A stretch of DNA of 18,500 bases from Fibrobacter sp. (GCA_017550445.1 JAFZOV010000111.1:1-18500), one strand, 5' to 3'; positions 1 to 6,309 are shown, counted from the stretch's first letter. Notes: a model not told the origin generated them from the letters alone. Numbers and translations are program-made.

Positions 1-98
1 GGTCATACCCGTTCCCTTTCCGAACACGGAAGTCAAGCCCCTCATCGCCGATGGTACCTGGCCCACGGGCCCGGGAGAGTAGGTCGCCGCTGGATTCA
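1..98 (+). rRNA. rrf: 5S ribosomal RNA, 3' portion
   Basis: The window opens inside a 5S rRNA gene. The conserved run around positions 7-30 (CCGTTCCCTTTCCGAACACG), the GAAGTCAAGC segment, and the late GATGGTACC and GGGAGAGTAGG blocks are classic bacterial 5S rRNA elements. The 5' end lies outside the window, so the rest of the rRNA operon is probably upstream. The 3' end near 97-98 is placed by the closing helix strand and the terminator that follows immediately. Confidence 0.93.
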
Positions 99-100
99 CG

Positions 101-136
101 CCCCGCTTGCCGTAAACGGCGAGCGGGGCTTTTTTT
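101..136 (+). terminator. Rho-independent terminator of the rRNA operon
   Basis: A 12-bp GC-rich stem (CCCCGCTTGCCG at 101-112 with CGGCGAGCGGGG at 117-128, one G-U pair) closes a 4-nt loop and is followed by a seven-T tract. It sits directly after the 5S gene and should end the rRNA transcript. Confidence 0.93.
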
Positions 137-198
137 ATGCCTAGATATTCTTTTTTACTTACAAATTAATCTAATGTGGAATATTCCAATCTGGAACT

Positions 199-226
199 TT
201 GACAAACTGTCCATTGCAATTTGATT
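199..226 (+). promoter_or_regulatory. Possible sigma70-type promoter for the 35-residue ORF
   Basis: TTGACA at 199-204 is a perfect -35 consensus. TTGATT at 221-226, after a 16-nt spacer, is a poor -10. The site lies between the rRNA terminator and the small ORF at 316. A second AT-rich candidate (TATAGT at 255-260) has no convincing -35. The call rests on the -35 match only. Confidence 0.3.
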
Positions 227-315
227 TCACCTTATTTTATTTCCGTGTCTGATTTATAGTTTGATAAATGAAAGGCGCGCGATTCTGCGAACCCGTTGGT
301 ATGTGAGGTTGTGTT

Positions 316-423
316 ATGGATAAGAATGAATTCAAAATCAGGAAGTTCAGTCCCATCGTTGAAACCATATGGGGCGTCCTAATTTTAGTGTCCAGTATTG
401 TGCTGCTTTTTGTAGGCGGCTAG
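316..423 (+). CDS. 35-residue single-pass membrane microprotein
   Basis: This short ORF runs from ATG at 316 to TAG at 421-423. The N-terminal half is charged (MDKNEFKIRKFSPIVE) and the C-terminal half is one hydrophobic segment (about residues 18-33, GVLILVSSIVLLFVG). That is the layout of a small inner-membrane protein with a cytoplasmic basic start. A GAGG lies about 7 nt upstream of the start. The ORF sits alone between the 5S terminator and the convergent gene ending at 439, so it would need its own promoter. No family is recognised. The composition argues for coding, but at this length chance cannot be excluded. Confidence 0.55.
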   Translation: MDKNEFKIRKFSPIVETIWGVLILVSSIVLLFVGG

Positions 424-438
424 TATAGCCGAAGGCTT

Positions 439-1446
439 CTAGGCCTTCCAGAGCGCCGGAATAGAGCTCTGGCTGTCGTATATATCTTCTGCTTCGCGCA
501 TGGGCTCAGATTTGCTCTTAAGCGGAAGCATGCGGTGCGCATCTTGGTTAGCCGTCGGGTGATTCGCGACGGCTTTCTTGTACCAGCGCAGAGCCAGGTT
601 ATAGATGTGAGCACGTTCCAGAATGTTTCCGATGGCGACATAGAGGCCTGCAAAGGCTGCGTTGTCACTGTCGCTGAACTTGGCGAAGCGCTCGAATTCT
701 TGTTCCCAGTATTCGATTTCTTCGTAGCAGGGCGGTACTGCAGATTCTGCAACGTTGATTTCTTCTACCATTGCAGTGGCAAGTTTCGGATCGGATTTCA
801 CGATGTTCTGGATTGCTTCTGCAAGGCCCTTGCGGCCCGTTGCCGTCGCAATTTTGATCCAGGGGGCATAATAGCGTGCCATACCGTAGAGGGCGTTCAT
901 GCGCTCCAGGGATTCTTCTGCACTTGTGCAACCGGCATTTTTTGCCTTCTTGTACCATTCGGCAGCACGGGCGTAGTCGCCAGCCTTTTCACATAGCTGT
1001 CCGAATTCGTTAGCCATGTTGCCGTTGGAAACCTCTTGCAGCGCGGCGCTTTCGAAAGCGGTTGTATTGCCTATTCCAAATTCGTTTGCCTTCTGGTACA
1101 TTTCGTAGCAGGAGTCGTAGGCGTTAGCTTGTCTAAAATAGTGGGCGAGGGCCAGGGCCAGCTGCTTGGTAATGGGCGGATTCTGTACGGCATAACCGGC
1201 CCATTCTTCGACTTCGCCTGCTGGCGGGACGTTGGTAGAATCAACGCCTTCGTTCACGGCCTGGGCATGTCCCTTGGCTTGGAAAATCTTTTCGAACGCC
1301 TTGAGGCCTGCCGGGGTAGAGGTGTCCGGGGCGGGGGCGTTCTCGATAATATTCAGCAGTGCGCGTGCAATGGAAAAATGTCCCTGGTTCTTGGCCATGA
1401 CCAGTCGGCTATAGTAGCTGGGGATGTTCGATGTATCCAATTGCAT
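439..1446 (-). CDS. TPR/Sel1-like helical repeat protein
   Basis: This 335-residue protein has no signal peptide or membrane segment, so it is probably cytoplasmic. It contains several degenerate tetratricopeptide or Sel1-type helix pairs. The clearest are around residues 105-190 (AGDYARAAEWYKKAKNAG) and 270-300 (AHIYNLALRWYKKAVANHP), with the A-x-x-W/Y-Y-K-K-A signature of such repeats. These solenoids usually mediate protein-protein contacts and the partner is unknown. The ATG is supported by AGAGGG about 7 nt upstream. It lies 75 nt downstream of the TtcA-type gene on the same strand, so the two may share a transcript. Family level is fairly secure; a specific function is not. Confidence 0.8.
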   Translation of the reverse strand: MQLDTSNIPSYYSRLVMAKNQGHFSIARALLNIIENAPAPDTSTPAGLKAFEKIFQAKGHAQAVNEGVDSTNVPPAGEVEEWAGYAVQNPPITKQLALALAHYFRQANAYDSCYEMYQKANEFGIGNTTAFESAALQEVSNGNMANEFGQLCEKAGDYARAAEWYKKAKNAGCTSAEESLERMNALYGMARYYAPWIKIATATGRKGLAEAIQNIVKSDPKLATAMVEEINVAESAVPPCYEEIEYWEQEFERFAKFSDSDNAAFAGLYVAIGNILERAHIYNLALRWYKKAVANHPTANQDAHRMLPLKSKSEPMREAEDIYDSQSSIPALWKA

Positions 1447-1521
1447 TTTGCCCTCTTATAAAATCATTTGCATTGCACTTTGATAAGTGCATAATAGAAT
1501 TTTTTTAAAGTGCTCGATTGG

Positions 1522-2244
1522 CTAGAGCAAGTAATCCATGCGGATATTTCGCATGCTTTCGAAGAGGTTTGCCTTTAGGGTAGAGTTGCCCTTGGTCAGG
1601 CTCTTGATTTCTTCGCGGATAGATTTGCGGTGCGATGCCTTTGAAAATTCGCAGGTGCAAGTGAACTTGCGAATGTCGGCGTCTTCGGCGTATTCGATGA
1701 TTTCTGATTCCTCGCAGTAGCACAGTGGGCGGATTACGCTTACGGGGTATTTTTCATATGGCACCATCGGGGGCATGCCGCTGAATTCGCCCTTGTAGAG
1801 CATGTTCATGAGGAGCGTTTCTACGATGTCGTCCATGTGGTGGCCAAGCGCAATTTTGTTGTAGCCGTTTTCGCGGGCGAACTTAATGAGTTCGGTACGG
1901 CGTTGCGTGCTGCACCAGTAGCAGTTGAGCTTGCGCCCCTCCTTGAGGCGGCCTTCTACGGCCACGTCCTTGAAGTAGAAGGGAATCTGCGGGTATTGTG
2001 CGGCCATCATCTGCAAAAATTCTCGCGGAGCCTTGTCGGCAAAGTCACTTTGGATGTGAATCGCCCCGATTTCGCAATTCGGCAGGAACTTTCCCATGCG
2101 AGCTGCAAGCTCCATCAGCAGTACGCTGGAATCCTTACCGCCGCTTACGGCGATAAGCACCTTGTCACCGTCTTCAATCAGGTTGAAGTCATGGAGCGCC
2201 TTGGTGATTTTCTTGCTGATACGTTTGCGGATTGCGTTGGACAT
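1522..2244 (-). CDS. ttcA: tRNA 2-thiocytidine(32) synthetase family (TtcA-like)
   Basis: This 240-residue protein belongs to the N-type ATP pyrophosphatase (PP-loop) tRNA thiolases. The PP-loop SGGKDS is at residues 34-39. A CxxC pair (CYWC) is at 108-111, and a further cysteine (C196 or C198) is in the position expected for the third iron-sulfur ligand. The block ALGHHMDD...NMLYKG...GMPP (about 132-159) followed by VIRPL (170-174) is characteristic of TtcA rather than TilS. The known family reaction is ATP-dependent thiolation of cytidine 32 in tRNA, using an Fe-S cluster. It is somewhat shorter than E. coli TtcA. No good ribosome binding site precedes the ATG, and a small palindrome (2252-2266) lies just upstream. 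TtcA is the best fit, but another member of this thiolase group is possible. Confidence 0.85.
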   Translation of the reverse strand: MSNAIRKRISKKITKALHDFNLIEDGDKVLIAVSGGKDSSVLLMELAARMGKFLPNCEIGAIHIQSDFADKAPREFLQMMAAQYPQIPFYFKDVAVEGRLKEGRKLNCYWCSTQRRTELIKFARENGYNKIALGHHMDDIVETLLMNMLYKGEFSGMPPMVPYEKYPVSVIRPLCYCEESEIIEYAEDADIRKFTCTCEFSKASHRKSIREEIKSLTKGNSTLKANLFESMRNIRMDYLL

Positions 2245-2251
2245 AGGCAGT

Positions 2252-2424
2252 TGCGGCTTCGCCGCAGTTATTAGTTAATAGTTACTTCGCCCTTCGGGCT
2301 AGTTACCAGTTTAGTTACTAGAAGAATTAAAATACGAGAAGCTTATTCTTTAAAAATCTAGTACCTAGTAACTCCGAACTCAAAATTGCTGCGAAGCAGC
2401 CCTAGTAACTCAGAACTAGTAACT
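2252..2424. repeat. Palindrome-rich intergenic repeat block
   Basis: The spacer between ttcA and the dnaN terminator is built from repeated short words. AGTTACT or AGTTACC occurs at 2280, 2301 and 2313, and its inverse AGTAACT occurs at 2367, 2404 and 2418. A 16-nt direct repeat (CTAGTAACTCnGAACT) lies at 2365-2380 and 2402-2417 with one mismatch. Three small hairpins share 3-nt TTC or GAA loops: TGCGGC/GCCGCA at 2252-2266, GCCC/GGGC at 2289-2299 and GCTGC/GCAGC at 2388-2400. No ORF is credible here. The pattern resembles a REP-like or mini-inserted element, but no target-site duplication was identified. Confidence 0.6.
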
Positions 2425-2445
2425 TTTTAAGTATGGTTTCTATGG

Positions 2446-2471
2446 AAAAAGGCTCGTTACCCGAGCCTTTT
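2446..2471 (-). terminator. Rho-independent terminator after dnaN
   Basis: Read on the minus strand, AAAAGGCTCG and CGAGCCTTTT form a 10-bp stem (2447-2456 with 2462-2471) around a 5-nt loop, ending in a run of five Ts. It lies 25 bp beyond the dnaN stop codon and should terminate the microprotein-dnaN transcript. Confidence 0.85.
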
Positions 2472-2496
2472 AGTTTATATGCAATTCTCCGTATCC

Positions 2497-3609
2497 TTAG
2501 TCGGCAAGGCGGAGCGGCATCAGCAAGAAGCTGAAGCCCATGTCGTCGCCAACAGGTTCGATGATGCAAGCGCCAATCGGGGTGTTCATCTTGAGCACCA
2601 CTTCTTCGCTCTTGCACATGCTGAGGATTTCGTAGAAGTAACGGCCATCGAAACCGATGCTGAAGCTGCCTTCGCCATTGTGCGTAACAGCCAGGGCTTC
2701 GCGGGTTTCGCCACCGACATCCGGGTCAGTAGCAGAAAGTTCCATGTTGTTGCCGTCCATCTGGAAACGGATCTGGTGCGTACGCGGATTGGCCATCGGC
2801 AAGATACAGTGGACCTTGTCCAACAGTTCGGTGGCGTTGGCCTGAACGGTGCGTTCGAAATTCTGCGGAATCACAGCGCGGTAGTTCGGATACGGACCTT
2901 CGATAAGCTTGGAGATAATCTGCGTTGCGCCAATGCGGAACAGCACGTGAGTTTCGGTGGTGCAAATTTCGACGGAGTCTTCGTTCTTGGCGAGGCGGAG
3001 CACGAGCTGGAGCACCTTCGGGAGAACGATGACGCCGGATTCGAGGTTTGCGCCTTCCTGTTCGATGCTTGCGCGGCCCATACGGTGACCGTCGGTAGCG
3101 ACCATGGAGATCTTGCCATCCTTGGCTTCCATGAACACGCCGTTCAGGTTCTGGCGGGTGTTATCGGTAGAGACAGCAAATGCGGTTTTTTCGACCAGGA
3201 ATGCAAGTTCGCTGGCGGCAAGAGTAAGGGAGTTGCCTTCGACTTCGGGGAACGGAGGGAAGTCGCTGGCGTCGAAACTCGTAATGGAGGCCTGGCCCTT
3301 TTCGCTCCACTTGATGCGGGTCAAATGATCCTGCACGTCGATGCTCACGGTTTCGCAGCTCGGAACGAGAGCCTTCACGAGGTCGGAGAACTTGCGGGCG
3401 TTGATCAGGGCTTCGCCATCGCGTTCGCCTTCGACTTCGAGCTTGATCCTCACACCCAAGTTCAAGTCGGTAGCGCAAATTTCGAGAGTGTTGCCTTCGA
3501 GACGCAGCGAGTAGTCGTTGAGGATTTGCAGGGTGGACTTATTGGGGATGGCGCTGATAGCAATCTGGAGCGCTTCCTGCAATACGGATTTCTTGATATT
3601 GAACTTCAT
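2497..3609 (-). CDS. dnaN: DNA polymerase III beta sliding clamp
   Basis: This 370-residue protein is the ring-forming processivity clamp that tethers DNA polymerase III to DNA. It has the usual length and the typical start MKFNIKKSVLQEAL. The segment YPNYRAVIPQNF near the middle and the C-terminal end FLLMPLRL (hydrophobic partner-binding cleft, MPLRL) are diagnostic. All three clamp domains appear present, without truncation. The ATG directly follows the TAA of the small membrane-protein gene at 3610-3762, and an AGAGG lies about 7 nt upstream within that gene, so the two are probably translationally coupled. dnaA, recF and gyrB are not visible around it, so the common dnaA-dnaN order is not seen here. 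Confidence 0.97.
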   Translation of the reverse strand: MKFNIKKSVLQEALQIAISAIPNKSTLQILNDYSLRLEGNTLEICATDLNLGVRIKLEVEGERDGEALINARKFSDLVKALVPSCETVSIDVQDHLTRIKWSEKGQASITSFDASDFPPFPEVEGNSLTLAASELAFLVEKTAFAVSTDNTRQNLNGVFMEAKDGKISMVATDGHRMGRASIEQEGANLESGVIVLPKVLQLVLRLAKNEDSVEICTTETHVLFRIGATQIISKLIEGPYPNYRAVIPQNFERTVQANATELLDKVHCILPMANPRTHQIRFQMDGNNMELSATDPDVGGETREALAVTHNGEGSFSIGFDGRYFYEILSMCKSEEVVLKMNTPIGACIIEPVGDDMGFSFLLMPLRLAD

Positions 3610-3762
3610 TTATGCGCCTCTTTGGATAAGCATGGTTCCAACAAAGAAGATAACGGCAATGGCGGCGAGGACTGCAATGATCTTCGGGTCCAGGGCATTG
3701 GCCTTTTTCGGTGTAAATTGCTTTGCATTTTGCTTTGCGCGTCTACGATCGCTACGGCTCAT
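3610..3762 (-). CDS. 50-residue membrane microprotein abutting dnaN
   Basis: This short gene encodes a basic N-terminus (MSRSDRRRAKQNAKQF), a short Lys/Pro linker, one hydrophobic segment (about residues 28-45, IIAVLAAIAVIFFVGTML) and a short basic tail. The positive-inside pattern predicts the N-terminus in the cytoplasm. A GGAGA Shine-Dalgarno is 6-7 nt upstream of the ATG. Its TAA at 3610-3612 is immediately followed by the dnaN ATG with no gap, which implies one transcript and coupled translation. No family is recognised. The ribosome binding site, charge pattern and tight junction make it a real gene in my view. Confidence 0.8.
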   Translation of the reverse strand: MSRSDRRRAKQNAKQFTPKKANALDPKIIAVLAAIAVIFFVGTMLIQRGA

Positions 3763-3824
3763 AGAATATCTCCATTTTTATACGCGTAAAAAACTAATTT
3801 TTTTACGGACAAAAGGAATTAACC
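3763..3824. promoter_or_regulatory. Divergent promoter region with AT-rich inverted repeat
   Basis: These 62 bp separate the dnaN-side transcript (-) from the envelope genes (+). They contain an 8-bp inverted repeat, GTAAAAAA at 3786-3793 and TTTTTTAC at 3799-3806. A TATA-like hexamer reads on each strand at about 3777-3784. Both promoters must lie here, but exact -35 and -10 boxes cannot be assigned with confidence. Confidence 0.45.
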
Positions 3825-4106
3825 ATGGCTGAAAAAACGCTAAATAAGATAAAAAACAAGGCGCTGAATTATGCGTCGACCGCTCTTTTGCGGGTGGAGC
3901 TTGCAAACGAAGAATCCAAGCTCAAAAAACGCTTTGCGGCACTTGGCCAAAAGCTTCATGGAGCTGTTCGTGACGACCTCCTGAATACCATTAAGGACGA
4001 TCCCTCCGTGGTGGAGCTCCTCGGGGCAATTGAAGAAGAAAAACGCGTCATAGAGTCGCTACGCAAACGAATCGATAACCCCGGGTCTGAAAGTGAAGAA
4101 GCTTGA
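3825..4106 (+). CDS. Small helical protein of unknown function
   Basis: This 93-residue protein is highly charged, predicted almost entirely alpha-helical, and has no signal or membrane segment. Heptad-like spacing at residues 20-45 and about 65-87 (AIEEEKRVIESLRKRID) suggests coiled-coil pairing. The ATG follows AAAGGAATTAACC, a usable ribosome binding site. Its last 14 nt overlap the next gene, which starts at GTG 4093 in another frame, so the two are almost certainly made together. The inferred role is to partner the membrane-anchored M23 protein. No domain is recognised. Confidence 0.8.
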   Translation: MAEKTLNKIKNKALNYASTALLRVELANEESKLKKRFAALGQKLHGAVRDDLLNTIKDDPSVVELLGAIEEEKRVIESLRKRIDNPGSESEEA

Positions 4107-4920
4107 GGTTCACGTATTCCCGACCAAGACAACATCGGGTAAAAGCTACCAGTTTTCGTTTATTGGTGCTGTAGTTGCCGTGGTGGCCGTGGTGGCTGCC
4201 ATCTTTGGATTTATTTTGTTTTCGCCGGTGCAGATTTTAGACAACGTAACTAGCGGGAACGTCACGAATGTCTACAAGCAGAATGCGGCTATTAGGAAGG
4301 AACTCAAGGAAATCCGCGCCTCGGTAGACGAATCTATTTTAAAAGCCGAAGAAACCCGTGTCCTCCGCGACTCTACCTTGAAGGTGGGTGGTCTCGGTTT
4401 TGTTCTGGATGTCGCGGCCATAGATGATTCCATTTTGCAAAAGCGCAAGAGCGTAAACGAAGTTGAAAGTTCGTTCAATAAGTTGCTTACGGCTCTGGAG
4501 GGTGATTCTGCGCTTGCCGAGAAAATCCCGGTGCTGCATCCCATGAAAAATAACCATGCGGTCAAAAAGCGCTTTGAAATGGTCTACGATCCTTTTACGG
4601 ATAGCGAGCTTCCGCATAGGGGGATTGACTATGTGGCGGTCGAAGGCGATACCGTCTATGCGACGGGTGCGGGTTCTGTCATCGAGGTTCGCAAGCATCG
4701 CGGTTTTGGACTTGCGGTAAAGATTGACCATAGCCATAACGTGCGCTCGTTCTATGCTCACCTGGGGCAGGCCCTTGTTAGGCAGGGCGAGCAAGTTCGC
4801 CGTGGGCAGCCCATTGCGTTGATTGGCGAAAGCGGAACACAGTCCAGCATTGGTCTGCATTACGAAATCCGAATCGATGGTATCTCCATCAATCCAGAAA
4901 GCTTTTATTTAACCAAATAG
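4093..4920 (+). CDS. Membrane-anchored M23/LytM-type protein with one catalytic His missing
   Basis: This 275-residue protein has a short cytoplasmic start, one transmembrane segment (about 22-44), a helical, probably coiled-coil stalk (about 55-135) and a C-terminal LytM domain (about 165-273). M23 enzymes are zinc endopeptidases that cut peptidoglycan cross-links. Zinc ligands H175 and D179 (HRGID), the YAHL histidine H223 and the final zinc histidine H256 are present. The other half of the usual HxH motif is Gly254 (GLHYE instead of HLHYE), so the residue normally acting as a catalytic histidine is absent. It may be a weak enzyme or a non-enzymatic activator, as known for EnvC and NlpD. 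The GTG start overlaps the preceding gene by 14 nt and has only a weak Shine-Dalgarno. Confidence 0.88.
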   Translation: MKKLEVHVFPTKTTSGKSYQFSFIGAVVAVVAVVAAIFGFILFSPVQILDNVTSGNVTNVYKQNAAIRKELKEIRASVDESILKAEETRVLRDSTLKVGGLGFVLDVAAIDDSILQKRKSVNEVESSFNKLLTALEGDSALAEKIPVLHPMKNNHAVKKRFEMVYDPFTDSELPHRGIDYVAVEGDTVYATGAGSVIEVRKHRGFGLAVKIDHSHNVRSFYAHLGQALVRQGEQVRRGQPIALIGESGTQSSIGLHYEIRIDGISINPESFYLTK

Positions 4921-5856
4921 CTAGTTGCCAAAATGGGTTAGACCATTGGCGTGATAGAATTCCACGTCGGAAAGTACCTGGTCGACCCAGCTCTTGGTCA
5001 GCGGCGACTTGCTCCAATTTTCGGGCTTGGAATTGATTTCGGGATCGGGGTAGAAGGTGGCCACGGCGTTTTCCTGGCTCACGCCCACCTGAAGCATTTT
5101 CCCCAAGCGTTCTGCGCCCATAAAGACCTGATCAAGGCCTTCTCCTTCCTTGAGGGCGAGAAGCCCCTTGGAATCCTTTTGGCCGCGAAAGTTGAAATTG
5201 AAGTTGGAAACGTGCAGTATCAGCGACATTAGCAGGGCGGGGTCCAGCTTGTTGATTTGGGCTGCTTCCATGACGGGGAGGGCCATTAGCTGTTCTGTGT
5301 CCCAGGGTTCGCCGGTATAGGTCACGATGAGAGTGTGGGTTGAACCTTCGCTTATGATTTTTGTCTTGTAGCGCTTGCCAAGCTTTTTCTGCAGGAGTTT
5401 ATTGAGGCGAATACCCCTATTCTTGAATTGCTTGTAGCCTTTCATGGCCAGATAGAGCGTGTCGTCCAGCCGCGTTATCACGGGAGTGGTGGGCTTGTCC
5501 ACAATCTCGTTATAGGCACCTATTATCATCGGGAGCACGTAGGCGAGTTCCGGTTCCGGGTGCTGCATGTTGCAGTCGTTGTCGATTTTGAGTACTTGCA
5601 GGGAATCCAGCTTCATGACAGCGATGGCGGCGTAGTCTTCGAAGAGGCTTCTTTCGTCAATGTTCGTTTCTGCCGCTTTGGGGACCATGAGGTAGGTAAT
5701 GACGATGGCCAAAACCAGTGCAACAGAGCCGACGATGGTGCGCCAGACCCTGGGAGCTTTAAAAATCAGTTTAAGCCAGCTGCGTACCCTGGGACTTTTC
5801 CCAAGGTAAATAGTCAGGAAGGCGAAAATGATTGTCCACAGGATAACGAATATCAC
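4921..5856 (-). CDS. Two-pass membrane protein with degenerate lysozyme-like (SLT) domain
   Basis: This 311-residue protein begins with two hydrophobic segments (about 2-19 and 39-58), followed by an extracytoplasmic region. Around residues 198-230, LDPALLMSLILHVSNFNFNF followed by the segment ending SKGLLAL lines up position by position with the soluble lytic transglycosylase pattern (LDP-LL-ALI-x-x-ES-x-FN ... GxRGLMQL). The catalytic Glu of the E-S pair is replaced by Val216. It would thus have the fold without the lysozyme chemistry, perhaps binding glycan or acting as a scaffold. The fold assignment is inferred from motif spacing only. The GTG start has no clear ribosome binding site, and a TATAAT lies only 8 nt upstream of it, so translation may be nearly leaderless. 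Its stop directly abuts that of the M23 gene. Confidence 0.75.
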   Translation of the reverse strand: MIFVILWTIIFAFLTIYLGKSPRVRSWLKLIFKAPRVWRTIVGSVALVLAIVITYLMVPKAAETNIDERSLFEDYAAIAVMKLDSLQVLKIDNDCNMQHPEPELAYVLPMIIGAYNEIVDKPTTPVITRLDDTLYLAMKGYKQFKNRGIRLNKLLQKKLGKRYKTKIISEGSTHTLIVTYTGEPWDTEQLMALPVMEAAQINKLDPALLMSLILHVSNFNFNFRGQKDSKGLLALKEGEGLDQVFMGAERLGKMLQVGVSQENAVATFYPDPEINSKPENWSKSPLTKSWVDQVLSDVEFYHANGLTHFGN

Positions 5857-5898
5857 GGATTACATTATAGCAAAGCGCGCAAATTCTATCTTTGGGGT
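5857..5898. promoter_or_regulatory. Compact 42-bp divergent promoter region
   Basis: Only 42 bp separate the GTG of the membrane protein (-) from the ATG of the GroES-like gene (+). The minus strand has a perfect TATAAT at 5864-5869, which would start transcription almost at the GTG. The plus strand has only weak boxes (TATCTT at 5887-5892). Neither gene has a standard Shine-Dalgarno at normal spacing; the GGGG before the plus ATG is 1 nt away. Confidence 0.4.
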
Positions 5899-6291
5899 AT
5901 GCTGGATCCCTTAAAGAATATCGTGGTCATTGGTGACCGAATCCTGATTAAGCCCCTTGAAGCCTCGAACAAGACCGGGAGTGGTCTTTATTTGCCCCCG
6001 AGTGTGCGGGAACACGATGCCGTGCATACGGGGATCGTGGTCAAGGTGGGGCCTGGGTATCCGCTGCCGGTAACGCAGGATAGCGACGCCGTATTCCGCG
6101 GGGAATCTCCCGACGAAGTCAGGTACTTGCCGCTCCAGGTTAAAGAAGGCGACGAGGCTTTGTACCTGCATGCCAATGGTCATGAAATTGAAGTGGGCGG
6201 TGAACGCTACGTGATTATTTCGCAGAACGCCGTGCTCATGGTCATGCGCCAGGATGTTCCAGACGATGTTTCGGGAATTGAGAATTTATAA
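5899..6291 (+). CDS. GroES-family co-chaperonin-like protein, enlarged
   Basis: This 130-residue protein shows the GroES beta-barrel pattern. GDRILIKPLEA (12-22) is followed by a mobile-loop-like segment with KTGSGLYLP (25-33), then GIVVKVGPG (45-53), KEGDEALY (82-89), and a C-terminal EVGGERYVIIS strand ending in a hydrophobic LMVM. Classical GroES has about 95 residues and caps the GroEL chamber. The extra length here is an insertion at about residues 54-78 plus a C-terminal tail. No groEL follows; the neighbour is a convergent ABC-F gene 18 nt away. It is therefore probably a divergent paralogue, not the main co-chaperonin. The ATG is chosen because homology begins soon after it; in-frame sequence upstream overlaps the opposite gene. 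Confidence 0.8.
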   Translation: MLDPLKNIVVIGDRILIKPLEASNKTGSGLYLPPSVREHDAVHTGIVVKVGPGYPLPVTQDSDAVFRGESPDEVRYLPLQVKEGDEALYLHANGHEIEVGGERYVIISQNAVLMVMRQDVPDDVSGIENL

Positions 6292-6309
6292 ACCGCTAAG
6301 CAACGGTCG

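Noticed and set aside
431..448. Hairpin GAAGGC/GCCTTC between the 35-residue ORF and the TPR gene as a bidirectional terminator
   Set aside because: The stem is only 6 bp, has no T-run on either strand and overlaps the TPR stop codon, so terminator function is not supported.
1474..1491. Palindrome TGCACTT/AAGTGCA between ttcA and the TPR gene
   Set aside because: A 7-bp stem with a 4-nt loop but no T-run. It could be a weak terminator or operator, but evidence is too thin to call.
2479..3789. A 436-codon plus-strand open frame opposite dnaN
   Set aside because: It is antisense to the unmistakable beta clamp gene and shows no domain; it results from codon bias of the real gene. Other long antisense frames over the GH45, ABC-F and surface protein genes were dropped for the same reason.
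5428..5898. Long N-terminal extension of the GroES-like gene
   Set aside because: It would overlap the opposite membrane-protein gene by over 400 bp, and GroES homology begins only after ATG 5899.
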